Assembly: GCA_945861635.1 (NCBI GenBank)
Contig: CAMAWH010000047.1
Location: 1-37,726, forward strand
DNA from: Klebsiella pneumoniae
GTDB taxonomy: Bacteria > Myxococcota_A > UBA796 > SXON01
Length of the DNA: 37,726 nt
Direction of reading: 5' to 3'
Shown: one piece after another, positions 23,734-32,725 of the stretch
Layout of the letters: every line of letters starts with the position of its first letter
How positions within the stretch are numbered: position 1 is the first letter of the stretch
Notes under the pieces: model-generated
The model's database searches: none
Told to the model about the DNA's origin: nothing
The model's input: only the letters and a program-made list of their open reading frames with translations
Translations under genes and position numbers: made by a program

Positions 23734-24726
23734 TCAGTGCGGCTTCAGCAGCGTCACATGCGGGTGTTTCGCCACGAGTTTACCCAAGCTCAACAACGCG
23801 GCCTGGAGCTCCGGCTCCCGGAAATACTCCGCGCCGATGCTGCCGTCGGACCACAACTCCTGATCGTCGTACTCCCAGTTCAGGAACATGCCGCACGCGG
23901 GAACCTTTGCCAGCACGGTGCCGTAGGCGGTGATCTCTGCGGCGGTCATCGGATGGTGTTGCGCCCGGTACCCCGGTCGGCCCGCAGAGCCGTCCCCACC
24001 GTCGGCGATGTTGAGGCCATTGATCACCCCCAGTCCGAGCCTGCGGGCGGTTTCTGCCTCATTGGCGGCGTAGTATTCGACCATACCCTCCATGTGCTCG
24101 TACTGATTCACGTTCGCATCCAGATAGACATAGCGCCCCCCTTCCGGGATCGGAAGCGCCGATGCTTTCTGGCGTACAAACGTCATCAGTCCGGGCATCA
24201 ACTCCTTGCTGTACCGCGCCATCTCCTCGAAGTCGGCGGCGTCCGGATCCCGGCCCTCGAAGTTCACGACGTCGTCGAGCAGCATGTGTCCGACCAGTGT
24301 CCCGTCGTCAATGTAGGCCTGCACGCCCGAGCCACCCCACGGGGCGACTTGTGCCTTCCATGCTGCGAGATCGAAATCGCCGGCCGCTGTCGTGTACGCT
24401 TCGTGATCGTCGGTCAGGCGCAAGCCGACGTGCAGGCCGGCCGACTTGGCCATGGGAAGCAACCCCGTAACGCCCCAATGAGGGTCCGAGGTCGCCGTTT
24501 CAAACGTCGTGAGCCCAAGGCGCAACTTCAGGTCGTTCAATCCCGAGGGGGACACAAAACCGTTGAGCCCCCAGAAACCGTACAGAGGCGGCGCCTCCGC
24601 TGCGGTGCCCGCGCTATCCGTCACGGAATTCGCCCCCGTGGACGCCTTATCGGCATGCCCGGACGCACATCCGGCCAAGCCGACCATACCGGCGGCAAGC
24701 CTTGGGTGCAGACCGCGCGGAGTCAC
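23734..24726 (-). CDS. lipoprotein, possible TIM-barrel glycosidase-like domain
   Basis: A 330-residue lipoprotein (lipobox LAGC, Cys20) beginning at a GTG that overlaps the galE stop as GTGA. After a short linker it reads as a TIM barrel: GFWGLNGFVS, LHVGLRLTDD, DGTLVGHMLLDDVVNFEG, YVYLDANVNQYEH, GVINGLNIADGG, CGMFLNWEYDD. Acidic residues end several of the strands, as in glycoside hydrolases, but no specific family could be named. Its place after galE suggests a role in the exported polysaccharide; this is inference. Confidence 0.7.
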   Translation of the reverse strand: MTPRGLHPRLAAGMVGLAGCASGHADKASTGANSVTDSAGTAAEAPPLYGFWGLNGFVSPSGLNDLKLRLGLTTFETATSDPHWGVTGLLPMAKSAGLHVGLRLTDDHEAYTTAAGDFDLAAWKAQVAPWGGSGVQAYIDDGTLVGHMLLDDVVNFEGRDPDAADFEEMARYSKELMPGLMTFVRQKASALPIPEGGRYVYLDANVNQYEHMEGMVEYYAANEAETARRLGLGVINGLNIADGGDGSAGRPGYRAQHHPMTAAEITAYGTVLAKVPACGMFLNWEYDDQELWSDGSIGAEYFREPELQAALLSLGKLVAKHPHVTLLKPH

Positions 24727-25739
24727 TCCCCTACCCCTTCGGCAGCCGCATACCCATGTGGATTCTGGGACACCCACCGCCACGCGCTCCCCACCATATC
24801 GGCCAACCCAAGCCGCGACTCGAAGCCCAGCGCCTGCTGAAATGCGCGAGGATCGGCGACGGAATTCGGCATGTCACCCTCACGTCGAGCGCCTTCGACG
24901 TGGGGTACAGGCCTTCCCGCCGCCACCGCACACGCGGTCAGAACCTCGCGCACACTGTGAGGGCGGCCCGTACCCACATTGTAGATGTGATGACCCGACG
25001 ATTTCAGCGCCTCCATCGCGACAAGATGCGCGCGAGAGAGGTCGCATACGTGAATATAGTCGCGTCCACAGGTTCCATCGGGAGTGGGGTAGTCCGTCCC
25101 AAAGATGGCGAGTTGCATGCCGGGGTCGGTGAGGGCCCGGAGCGCGCGCGGAACGAGGCTGGACGCGTCCTCGTAGGGCTGCCCGATTCGGCCCGAAGGA
25201 TGAGCCCCTACCGGGTTGAAGTACCGAAGTGACACCGCCGACCACTGACGACGCTGAACCATCCAGTCCAGCATCGCCTCTCCCTGGGACTTGGACAGAC
25301 CATAGGGGCTCTCCGGCACGAGTTCGGCGCTCTCGTGAATCGGCATCGTGCGCTGTGCGCCGTACACCGCCGCGCTGGAGGAATAGACGATCCGGTGGAC
25401 CCCGGCATCGACCATGGCTTCGAGCAGAACACACATTCCACCCACGTTGTTGCGAAAGTACCGATCCGGACGGTCCATGGATTCGCCCACCATTTTGTAC
25501 GCGGCAAGGTGGACGACGACGTCAACGCCGCGCAGCGCGCGCCCCAGCAGCTCCGCGTCCGCAATGTCCCCACGGAAAAAGGAGCACGATCGCCCGGCAA
25601 GCGCCTCCGCCCGCTCAACGGCTGCCGCGTATCCGTGGCTCAGGTTGTCCACTACGACCACGTCATGCCCCGCCAACAAAAGGTCGACGAGGAGATGAGC
25701 CCCGATGTACCCCGCGCCGCCAGTGACCAGCAGGCGCAT
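24723..25739 (-). CDS. galE: UDP-glucose 4-epimerase
   Basis: A 338-residue extended SDR enzyme that interconverts UDP-glucose and UDP-galactose and supplies precursors for the polysaccharide. The NAD-binding motif TGGAGYIG is at 6-13. Catalytic SSSAAVYG and YGLSK (YxxxK) lie near 120-150, followed by RYFNPVGA and RDYIHVCDL. The length and the motif set are standard for GalE. It starts two bases after the stop of the export gene. Other UDP-sugar 4-epimerases cannot be excluded. Confidence 0.92.
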   Translation of the reverse strand: MRLLVTGGAGYIGAHLLVDLLLAGHDVVVVDNLSHGYAAAVERAEALAGRSCSFFRGDIADAELLGRALRGVDVVVHLAAYKMVGESMDRPDRYFRNNVGGMCVLLEAMVDAGVHRIVYSSSAAVYGAQRTMPIHESAELVPESPYGLSKSQGEAMLDWMVQRRQWSAVSLRYFNPVGAHPSGRIGQPYEDASSLVPRALRALTDPGMQLAIFGTDYPTPDGTCGRDYIHVCDLSRAHLVAMEALKSSGHHIYNVGTGRPHSVREVLTACAVAAGRPVPHVEGARREGDMPNSVADPRAFQQALGFESRLGLADMVGSAWRWVSQNPHGYAAAEGVGE

Positions 25740-25741
25740 CG

Positions 25742-26653
25742 TTAAACGCTCGATTCCGGGACGAAGATACGATCTCCCGGTTTCACCACGAGGTCCACCA
25801 TCTTTCCGCTGAGGATCTTTCGCAGGTTTACCTTGATGCGGTCGTCCCCACGCAGGATGTAGACGCGACCAAGCGCCGCCGTGGGAAGCGCACCCCCGGC
25901 GGCCGCGATGCTCTGTGACACCGTCAACCCTTCACGGAAGGCAATCTCCCCCGGTTTACCCACGCGCCCCATCACCGAGACGAGGCTCTGAGGGACGAAA
26001 ACAATGTCGCCCGCCGCCAGCGCGAACTCGCCGACTCCCTGCGTCATGAGCTGATCGTAGGGCACCACCACGACCTGGTCCTTCATGCCACCGTGCGTGA
26101 TGCGAACTTCGTTCACCCCGTCCTTGCTCACCCCGCCCGCCTCACTCAAGATCTGGAGGACGGTCGTCGGCTTGTGCAGAAAATAGAGTCCGGGCTTGGC
26201 AACGGCACCAAGCACTTGCACCGGCTGACTGCGGTAGGCCGCGAGCCACACCGTCACGTTGGGATTGACGAGGTAGTCGGGCACGAGCCGTGTGCGCAGC
26301 AGGACGGCGACATCCGCGGCGGTCAACCCCTCGACGTGAACGGCACCGACCAAGGGAAAGTCGAGCGAGCCGCCGTCATCGACCGGGAACGGCCCGCTCA
26401 ACGCCGGCTCACCGTATACCTGCACCGTCAGCGTATCGCCCGCGCCGATCTGGTATTGGGCGTTGGGCTGAACCTGCAGCGCGGGTGCCGGATCCTGCGC
26501 GTACGCAGCACCGATTCCCAAACACACGAACATCAGCGCGAGCAGCGGCAGCGGCATCCGCAGCGGCATCCGCACCAGCATCCGCACCAGCATCCGCGCC
26601 AGCATCCGCGCCAGCATCCGATAGGCTACAATTCGCACGTCGGCCCCTAACAT
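25742..26653 (-). CDS. Wza-like polysaccharide export protein
   Basis: A 303-residue periplasmic or outer-membrane protein. The first 11 residues precede a Met/Arg-rich repeat (12-35), then a hydrophobic segment ending in AYA-QD, a signal peptidase I type site. No lipobox is present, unlike E. coli Wza. A Poly_export domain follows (about 65-155, YQIGAGDTLTVQVYGEP) and two SLBB-type regions (about 157-210 and 225-300). The ATG at 26653 overlaps the glycosyltransferase stop by seven bases. Internal ATGs in the repeat could also serve as starts. Confidence 0.85.
   Translation of the reverse strand: MLGADVRIVAYRMLARMLARMLVRMLVRMPLRMPLPLLALMFVCLGIGAAYAQDPAPALQVQPNAQYQIGAGDTLTVQVYGEPALSGPFPVDDGGSLDFPLVGAVHVEGLTAADVAVLLRTRLVPDYLVNPNVTVWLAAYRSQPVQVLGAVAKPGLYFLHKPTTVLQILSEAGGVSKDGVNEVRITHGGMKDQVVVVPYDQLMTQGVGEFALAAGDIVFVPQSLVSVMGRVGKPGEIAFREGLTVSQSIAAAGGALPTAALGRVYILRGDDRIKVNLRKILSGKMVDLVVKPGDRIFVPESSV
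26549..26620 (+). repeat. 12-bp tandem repeat in a signal-peptide region
   Basis: Six copies of a 12-bp unit ending CATCCG, in three identical pairs (two AGCGG-type, two CACCAG-type, two CGCCAG-type). On the minus strand each copy codes Arg-Met-Leu-Ala, Arg-Met-Leu-Val or Arg-Met-Pro-Leu. Each unit contains an in-frame ATG. Confidence 0.9.
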
Positions 26654-27774
26654 GCTGCCCCGTCTGCGCGCGCGGCACCTACGATCGAGGCAAACAGGGT
26701 GCTGTACGCGCTGGCCATGCCCGCGACGTCGAAGCGTTCATTCGCGAAGATGGCGGCCGCCGCACCCATGCGCCGAGCCGCGTCCAGATCGCGGGACAGG
26801 TCGAAAATCGCATCGGCGAACGCCGCAGCATCTCCCGGCGGGACCAGGACCCCCGCGCCGGCCGGCACCAACTCCGGCACACACCCCACCGCCGTCGCAA
26901 CGACCGGGCGCCCGGCTGCCATGGCTTCCATGACGACGAGCGGATTGCCCTCCCAGCGTGAGGAGAGAACGATGGCATCGGCCGCAGCCAGGAGTTGAGG
27001 CACGTCGTTTCGCACACCGAGGAACCGCACGGAATCCGAGAGATCGAGTTCTTCAACCTTCCGTTCCAGCGCCCCGCGCAGTTCCCCATCCCCCGCGATC
27101 AAAAGCCGTGCACCCATCCTGCGCACCCGTGCATCTCCAAAGGCGTCGATCAGCGCGGCATGATCCTTCTGCTCGTTCAGGCGGCCGACCGCAAGAAATA
27201 CAGGGCAAGCCTCCGGAAGTGAAAGGTCGAGGCGCACCTTGGCGCGCACGCCGGCGTCACTCCGGTACATCGCCACGGGGATGCCGTTCGGGATGATCGC
27301 ACAAGCGGGAAGCCCATAGACGCGCTGGATGCTGGCCGCCACGGCCTCGCCGATCGCGACCGGCGCCACCCCCAGACGGAAGGCCGCGTGCTGGAACAGT
27401 TGGCCGCTGCGCTCGATTTCATGCTCGGCAAGGTTGTGCACCGTGTGGACGACCGCGCACTTCCGCCTACCCACGAGGGCCGGCAGGACGTACTTCAAGG
27501 TGTGGAGGTGGGTGTGCACGATGTCCGGCTTGAACGTGGCAAGAACCCGGGCGAGGCGCGGAATCATCCGTACGTCCAACCCGGGTCGCTTGCCGAGGAA
27601 GGTCAAACGAACGCCGGCGGCCCGCAATTCCGCTTCGATCCAACTGCCAACCGGGTCGAACAACGAGAGGATCGAAACCTCATGCCCAAGGCGAACCAAC
27701 TCCAGCGCCAACACGGCAGCCATTCGTTCCGCACCGCCCACGCTCAGCGAGGGGATGACCTGCGCGATTCGCAC
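26647..27774 (-). CDS. GT4-family glycosyltransferase
   Basis: A 375-residue GT-B enzyme. The N-terminal domain starts with the glycine loop PSLSVGGAERM and contains HTHLHTLKYVLPA. The C-terminal domain has the nucleotide-sugar region: VGRLNEQKDHAAL, LLIAGDGEL and EGNPLVVMEAMAAGRPVV with the EX7E pattern. It adds a sugar to the lipid-linked repeat unit in the cytoplasm; donor and acceptor are unknown. The GTG start at 27774 lies one base after the flippase stop. Confidence 0.92.
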   Translation of the reverse strand: MRIAQVIPSLSVGGAERMAAVLALELVRLGHEVSILSLFDPVGSWIEAELRAAGVRLTFLGKRPGLDVRMIPRLARVLATFKPDIVHTHLHTLKYVLPALVGRRKCAVVHTVHNLAEHEIERSGQLFQHAAFRLGVAPVAIGEAVAASIQRVYGLPACAIIPNGIPVAMYRSDAGVRAKVRLDLSLPEACPVFLAVGRLNEQKDHAALIDAFGDARVRRMGARLLIAGDGELRGALERKVEELDLSDSVRFLGVRNDVPQLLAAADAIVLSSRWEGNPLVVMEAMAAGRPVVATAVGCVPELVPAGAGVLVPPGDAAAFADAIFDLSRDLDAARRMGAAAAIFANERFDVAGMASAYSTLFASIVGAARADGAAC

Positions 27775-27775
27775 G

Positions 27776-29215
27776 TCACACGCTCCGCAAACGATGGAGA
27801 TCGCGGGGGTGCCACGCCCCCGTCACGAAGCCGCCGACCGCGTAGACGGCCACGCCGAACGCAATCGTGAGGACAACGTGCACAGGCGGCAACAGAACAA
27901 TCATGCCGGCCATCACGGCCGCCGGAATGCCGACCCGCACCAGCGTCACGACCAGACCGAGCCCCGTCACGAGCGGCGCGATCCGCCAGCGCATGAAAAT
28001 CGCAAGGACGACCTCGGTCACCAGGGTAGTCACGGCCGCCCCCATCACCCCGTACGCCGGAATTGCCCAGAGATTCGCGCCAACATTGACGACGGCGGCA
28101 AGAATCGCACCGTTCGTTCGGTCCTGCTGCCGGTCGAGCGCCGAGAGCGTCATCCCGTAGCCATTGTTCAGGAAGCGCAAGGGAAGCAGCGGCGCCATCA
28201 CCACGAACGGCATTGCGCTCGCCGCGAACTCCGCTCCCCCTAAAAACACCATCAACGGCTCGGCCGTCAACATTCCGCCGACTGCAGCCGGCACGCTTAC
28301 CGCGAGCAGGATGCGGGACGCAAAGCGAAGCTCCTGACCGGCAAGGTCCGCACGCCCCAGATGCCGCGCCATGCGGGGATAAATTCCCGTCGACAACGTG
28401 TCCGCAACCACAGGGAACAGGCTGAGCAGCATAACGGCGCCGCGGTACACGCCGACGTCCTTGTCGCCCTTGACCTGTCCGAGCAGTAGCACGTCCACGC
28501 TCAGGTAGATGCTCACGAACAGAGCGTTCATCCCAAACGGGAGTGAGGTTCGGATGAGCTCCCGAACGTCCTTGGTACCGGTCGAAAGCGTCGCGGTGCC
28601 GATGGTCCGCGTGTACACGAACCAGACGATGGCCAGCGTGATGAACGCATCGAGGATCTGCGCTGAGAATACCGCCAGCACGCCGAAGCGTTGCCACAGG
28701 AACACGGCGGTTGCGACGACAAGGACGATCCGACCGAAAAGGTTTCCCCGAACGCCCAGTCCCATGCGCCGGATCGCATGGAACGCCGACACCGGCACCA
28801 GGGCTAACGATTGCAGCCCGAGCGCCACCGCAGCAAGCGCCGAGGCCAGGACGACGATGCCTCGGCCGTCCACCAACCACGCCCACGCCAGAATCGCGGC
28901 GCCCGTCGTGAGGGACAGCAGCCCGGAGGCGGCCAGACCCGTCGCGACGTAGTGACCCGCGCGGCTCTCGTCACGCGCCATCTCCCGCTTGATCAAGCGG
29001 TCCATCCCCATGCTGGACCCAAACGACGCGAGTCCCACCAGCGTCATGACGTAGCCGTAGACGCCAAACCGCTCGACGCCTAACCCGCGCATCACCATGA
29101 CGTTGACGGCCAAGCCGGAGACCATCCGGAACACCTGGATGAGGCCCAGTGCAGCAAGGTTTCCGCCGCGCTCTCCCTCGCTGGGACGCACCTCGACGTT
29201 GGGCTCAGACGACAT
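27776..29215 (-). CDS. Wzx-like oligosaccharide flippase
   Basis: A 479-residue membrane protein with about 12-14 helices, of the MOP superfamily. Typical stretches are GLGVERFGVYGYVMTLVGLASFGSSMG near the N-terminus and ALDRQQDRTNGAILAAVVNVGANLWAIP in the second half. It would flip undecaprenyl-linked repeat units across the inner membrane. The ATG at 29215 lies within the last 11 bases of the upstream gene. The substrate is unknown. Confidence 0.9.
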   Translation of the reverse strand: MSSEPNVEVRPSEGERGGNLAALGLIQVFRMVSGLAVNVMVMRGLGVERFGVYGYVMTLVGLASFGSSMGMDRLIKREMARDESRAGHYVATGLAASGLLSLTTGAAILAWAWLVDGRGIVVLASALAAVALGLQSLALVPVSAFHAIRRMGLGVRGNLFGRIVLVVATAVFLWQRFGVLAVFSAQILDAFITLAIVWFVYTRTIGTATLSTGTKDVRELIRTSLPFGMNALFVSIYLSVDVLLLGQVKGDKDVGVYRGAVMLLSLFPVVADTLSTGIYPRMARHLGRADLAGQELRFASRILLAVSVPAAVGGMLTAEPLMVFLGGAEFAASAMPFVVMAPLLPLRFLNNGYGMTLSALDRQQDRTNGAILAAVVNVGANLWAIPAYGVMGAAVTTLVTEVVLAIFMRWRIAPLVTGLGLVVTLVRVGIPAAVMAGMIVLLPPVHVVLTIAFGVAVYAVGGFVTGAWHPRDLHRLRSV

Positions 29216-30521
29216 GCGCACCCCCCGCTTGATGGGCGACGGCGAGCCCGAACCCAAGGACGAGGTAGGCCATGGAAAACGTCAGGAGGCCCAGCGTTGC
29301 GGCCATCAGACTGAGTGCGGCCAGCCCCATCGCCACGCCGAGCACGCGGTTCTGGTCGGAGGGTCGCGTCGAGGCGCGATACGCCTGCCGCAGCGTCACC
29401 GCCACGGTGCCGATGAAGATTACAACCGGAAGCAGGCCCACGACGCCCTGTTCCGCGGCAATCTCCAGATAGGTGTTGTGAGCGGGACGAAAGGAGCCGG
29501 TCTGGGAGATGAATCCCGTCGCGGTCGAAAAGTTCCCGGGGCCGGCGCCCACGAACCAGTGGTCATAGAAAAGCTGCTTCCCCTGCCGGAATAGCTCCGA
29601 GCGTTCTTCGAGACTCTGGTCGCGTACGACCGCCGCGCCTTGAAGATTCTGCATCAACTGGCGGAAGCGAAGGAGCGCAGTGTCGACATCCACAACGAAC
29701 GGAGCGGCGACCAGGGCCGCAACCGCGCATGCCGCCAAATCCCCGCGGTGACGCCGCAAAATGTAGATCCAGCCGGGAAAGGAAATCAGTCCGACGACCA
29801 GCGCCGTTCTGGACTCCGTGCGCAGTATCCCCACCGGGGCGAGGAGAAGCAGCCCGATGCGCAGGACGCGGGAATGCCACGACGGGTCGTCGGCGAGCCC
29901 CCCGAGGACCAGAGGAGTCAACAGGAGCACACACGTCGCCCATTCGTTGGGATCGCCCATCGTGCCCGTCGCACGTCCAGCGGCGCCGCGCAGGGACGCC
30001 ATGACTGCCAGCGCGAGTGCCACGGCCAGCACACTGTACAGCGGCCGCAGCTTCGCGTCCGCGAGCACCGCGTAGACCAGCCCCACCATCACCATCATCA
30101 TCATCATCCCGTACAACGTGAATTTTCCGAGCGTAAGCGAGTTCGCAACCACAATGGTGACGCTTGTCACCCCAATGACGCCGAGCATGGCCGAGAGCAC
30201 GGGATGCCAGCGCACCGGGCGCGCGCCAGTAATGACCGCGTGCACACTCCACAGTCCGAGGCCGCCAAGGACGCTGAGCTTGGACGCGGTGACGGGGAAG
30301 GCGCCCAGTTTCATTCCCGTGACACCCAAGCGATCGAAGAGCATCCCCAGAAACATCATCGCGACCAGCGAGACAGGCCGCGTCACCCCGAGGAACGCCA
30401 CGCCAAGGCCGACAACACCCAGAACGGCGAGTTTTGGTTGAACGGCGATGCCGAGACCGAGCCCAAGTCCAAGCGCCAGCGGAACCATCACATCGGAGCG
30501 GACCCACGTCCGAGCAGACAT
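29205..30521 (-). CDS. O-antigen ligase/Wzy-like polymerase
   Basis: A 438-residue membrane protein with about 10-11 helices and a large periplasmic loop. The loop contains the WaaL/Wzy signature HWFVGAGPGNFS, then PAHNTYLEIAAEQGVVGL. It most likely polymerises or ligates the flipped repeat units; polymerase is favoured because Wzx and Wzc lie alongside. ATG at 30521 shares its A with the stop of the kinase gene; a GTG at 30524 is also possible. Confidence 0.88.
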   Translation of the reverse strand: MSARTWVRSDVMVPLALGLGLGLGIAVQPKLAVLGVVGLGVAFLGVTRPVSLVAMMFLGMLFDRLGVTGMKLGAFPVTASKLSVLGGLGLWSVHAVITGARPVRWHPVLSAMLGVIGVTSVTIVVANSLTLGKFTLYGMMMMMVMVGLVYAVLADAKLRPLYSVLAVALALAVMASLRGAAGRATGTMGDPNEWATCVLLLTPLVLGGLADDPSWHSRVLRIGLLLLAPVGILRTESRTALVVGLISFPGWIYILRRHRGDLAACAVAALVAAPFVVDVDTALLRFRQLMQNLQGAAVVRDQSLEERSELFRQGKQLFYDHWFVGAGPGNFSTATGFISQTGSFRPAHNTYLEIAAEQGVVGLLPVVIFIGTVAVTLRQAYRASTRPSDQNRVLGVAMGLAALSLMAATLGLLTFSMAYLVLGFGLAVAHQAGGAHVV

Positions 30522-32614
30522 CACGGAACGGCAGTCCCGTCGTTTCGCGGCGTGTCGTCGTAATACTTCGAGCCGTAGGTGGCGCTGCGCTTATCGATCG
30601 GCACGTCATTGAGCGCCACGCCGAGCAGCCGGGCCCCCACCTGATGCAATTGCCCGAGCGTCTTGATGACGAGGCTCCGCGTGGCCCGTCCGCGCCGCAC
30701 GATCAGGATGACACCGTCGGCCTCCTTGGCAAGCGCGAGCGCATCCGAAACGACCGCAGCAGGTGGCGTATCGAGGATGATCACCTGATAGTGCTGGTGC
30801 AACCGCACCAGCACTCGCTCCACTTCCGGCGCAGCAAGAAACTCGTTTGGGAACTCCACCCGACCCCCACGCGCGAGCAGGAAAAGACGGGGCACCCTGG
30901 TTCGACGAACGAACCGCTCCGGTTCGTCGGCATCCACGAGCGCCTCCACCAACCCCACGCCCTCCGCCACCCCAAGTGCGTTGTGCAGGCGGGGGCGGCG
31001 CAGATCCGCGTCGATCAACAAGACCCGGGACCCCAACTGCACAAATGCTACCGCAATGCCGATGGCAGCGTGGGTTTTTCCCTCTCCTTCCAGGCAGCTG
31101 GTCACCAGCAGACGACGGCTGTTTCCACGCCCCGGAGAGGTCAGCAATACCGCCCGAATGCTGCGGAGTGCCTCGGCTGGCAACGATCGCGGGTGGTCAA
31201 ACGAGTACAGCGCGCTCTCCGCCTCCGATACGTTTTCCGGCAACCGGGGAATCACACCGAGGAGGGGCGCCTGCAGGTACTCATCGATGTCGGAGGTCGA
31301 CAGAATGGCGTCATTGAACCGCAGCCGCGCGAGCACGAGGACAAACGCACCGCCGACGCCAAGCGCCAGAGCCATCGCCATGTTCAGCGGAATGTTTGGC
31401 TTCGCAGGCCGCGTCGGCGTGAGCGCGCGATCCACGACACGCACGTCGTTGAGCCGTGAACGCGCCTGCAGGTCCACCTCCGCCCCACGCTCGCCAAGGC
31501 TTCCATACAGTTTTCGCGCGCTGTCCTCTTCCAGCTTGAGCGACGAGTACTGCGCCTGCAAACGCTGTTTATCGAGCAATTCCACCTTGACCAGGGTCAG
31601 CGCCTCAGTAATCTGGGCCTCCTGACGCCGCAGCGTTTCGACCTCCGAACGTTCGCCATCGACATTCCGCTTGACCTCCTCCGCGATCAAGTCTTCCACG
31701 CGCTTGATGTGGGCCACGGCGCGCTGGTGCTCCGGATGCTGCACTCCGTACCGCGAGAGCACCTCGGCCGCTTCCGTCACGATGGTGGCGTGCTCCTTCG
31801 CCATGGTTTCCAGCGCCGGATCGGCAAACATGCCGGCGAGCACGTCGTATTGTCCCCGTGAAAGCAGGTACCGGTGCTCGTCGAGCGTGCTTTCCAGCAA
31901 AACCCGCTGCGTTGCCGCCACGCCCAGAGCCGCCTGAAGCGCGTTCATGCGTGCCGTGATTCCGTCTACTTTCTCGTCCACATCGACCAGGTCGTTGGCC
32001 TCCTTGAAGTCCATCACCTTTTTGCTCAACTCGTCGAGGACGGCGCGCGAGGAGGTCGTCTGTCCGCTCAACCACCCCTGCGCCTCTCGTGCGGCATCGG
32101 TGCGGGCGTCGAGGTTGCTGTCACAGTACACGTCGGCAATGAGGTTTGCGAGTACCGATGCGCGCTCGGGGTTGGGATGCATCACCGCGATTTCGACGAG
32201 TTGCGTGTCCTCACGCGGGCTCGCGGACATCTTCCTTCCAAGGGATTCGTACCCGGACGCGGATGCCTCGATATCGTCGTTTCCAAGCGCAATGTAACGG
32301 CGGACAACCTCTTCCTTCACCGTGCGACTCAGGATGATCTGGATCTGCGTGCGCGCGCGGTCGCGACCCTCCAGATAGCCGGCGTCGTCCGTCTTCACGA
32401 CCTGGTTGACGTCCACCTCCTTTCCGGCGCGGGGCATCAATTGGATCAGCGCGACGGCCTCGTACTGCTTTGTGGACAGCAGGCTTGCAATCGCCGCCGC
32501 CAACACGACGGCGCACACAAAAATAACGAAGGTTCGACGCTGTTCATTCAGCGCCGTGATGACCATTTCGACGTCCAGTCCGCGTCGGGTGGGCTGGGTG
32601 TTTGTCTCGTTCAC
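30521..32614 (-). CDS. Wzc-like chain-length/bacterial tyrosine kinase
   Basis: A 697-residue inner-membrane protein. A first transmembrane helix (about 28-48) is followed by a large Wzz-type periplasmic coiled-coil region (to about 390) and a second helix (about 410-430). The cytoplasmic kinase domain has Walker A (EGEGKT, near 510), Walker A-prime (LLIDADLRRPRL) and Walker B (VIILDTPPA). The tail ends in a Tyr cluster (Tyr680, Tyr684, Tyr685) that such kinases autophosphorylate. Both domains are fused, as in proteobacterial Wzc. The GTG at 32614 is preferred; an upstream in-frame start would add 28 residues. It opens the polysaccharide operon. Confidence 0.92.
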   Translation of the reverse strand: MNETNTQPTRRGLDVEMVITALNEQRRTFVIFVCAVVLAAAIASLLSTKQYEAVALIQLMPRAGKEVDVNQVVKTDDAGYLEGRDRARTQIQIILSRTVKEEVVRRYIALGNDDIEASASGYESLGRKMSASPREDTQLVEIAVMHPNPERASVLANLIADVYCDSNLDARTDAAREAQGWLSGQTTSSRAVLDELSKKVMDFKEANDLVDVDEKVDGITARMNALQAALGVAATQRVLLESTLDEHRYLLSRGQYDVLAGMFADPALETMAKEHATIVTEAAEVLSRYGVQHPEHQRAVAHIKRVEDLIAEEVKRNVDGERSEVETLRRQEAQITEALTLVKVELLDKQRLQAQYSSLKLEEDSARKLYGSLGERGAEVDLQARSRLNDVRVVDRALTPTRPAKPNIPLNMAMALALGVGGAFVLVLARLRFNDAILSTSDIDEYLQAPLLGVIPRLPENVSEAESALYSFDHPRSLPAEALRSIRAVLLTSPGRGNSRRLLVTSCLEGEGKTHAAIGIAVAFVQLGSRVLLIDADLRRPRLHNALGVAEGVGLVEALVDADEPERFVRRTRVPRLFLLARGGRVEFPNEFLAAPEVERVLVRLHQHYQVIILDTPPAAVVSDALALAKEADGVILIVRRGRATRSLVIKTLGQLHQVGARLLGVALNDVPIDKRSATYGSKYYDDTPRNDGTAVP

Positions 32615-32714
32615 GACACGGCCGGGGAGGGGTTGAGCGGACAAGGGTAGCTGAAATGCGGGCGGCGTGCAGCCACGCGGCCAGAAGCCGGCGGCCACGA
32701 CCCGCGTGGGGTCA

Positions 32715-32720
32715 TACTAT
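32715..32720 (+). promoter_or_regulatory. candidate -10 box, leaderless cotH-like gene
   Basis: TACTAT lies five bases before the ATG at 32726. No good -35 is visible. It is listed because it repeats the close -10/start spacing seen at csoR and at 6645. Confidence 0.3.
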
Positions 32721-32725
32721 GGATC

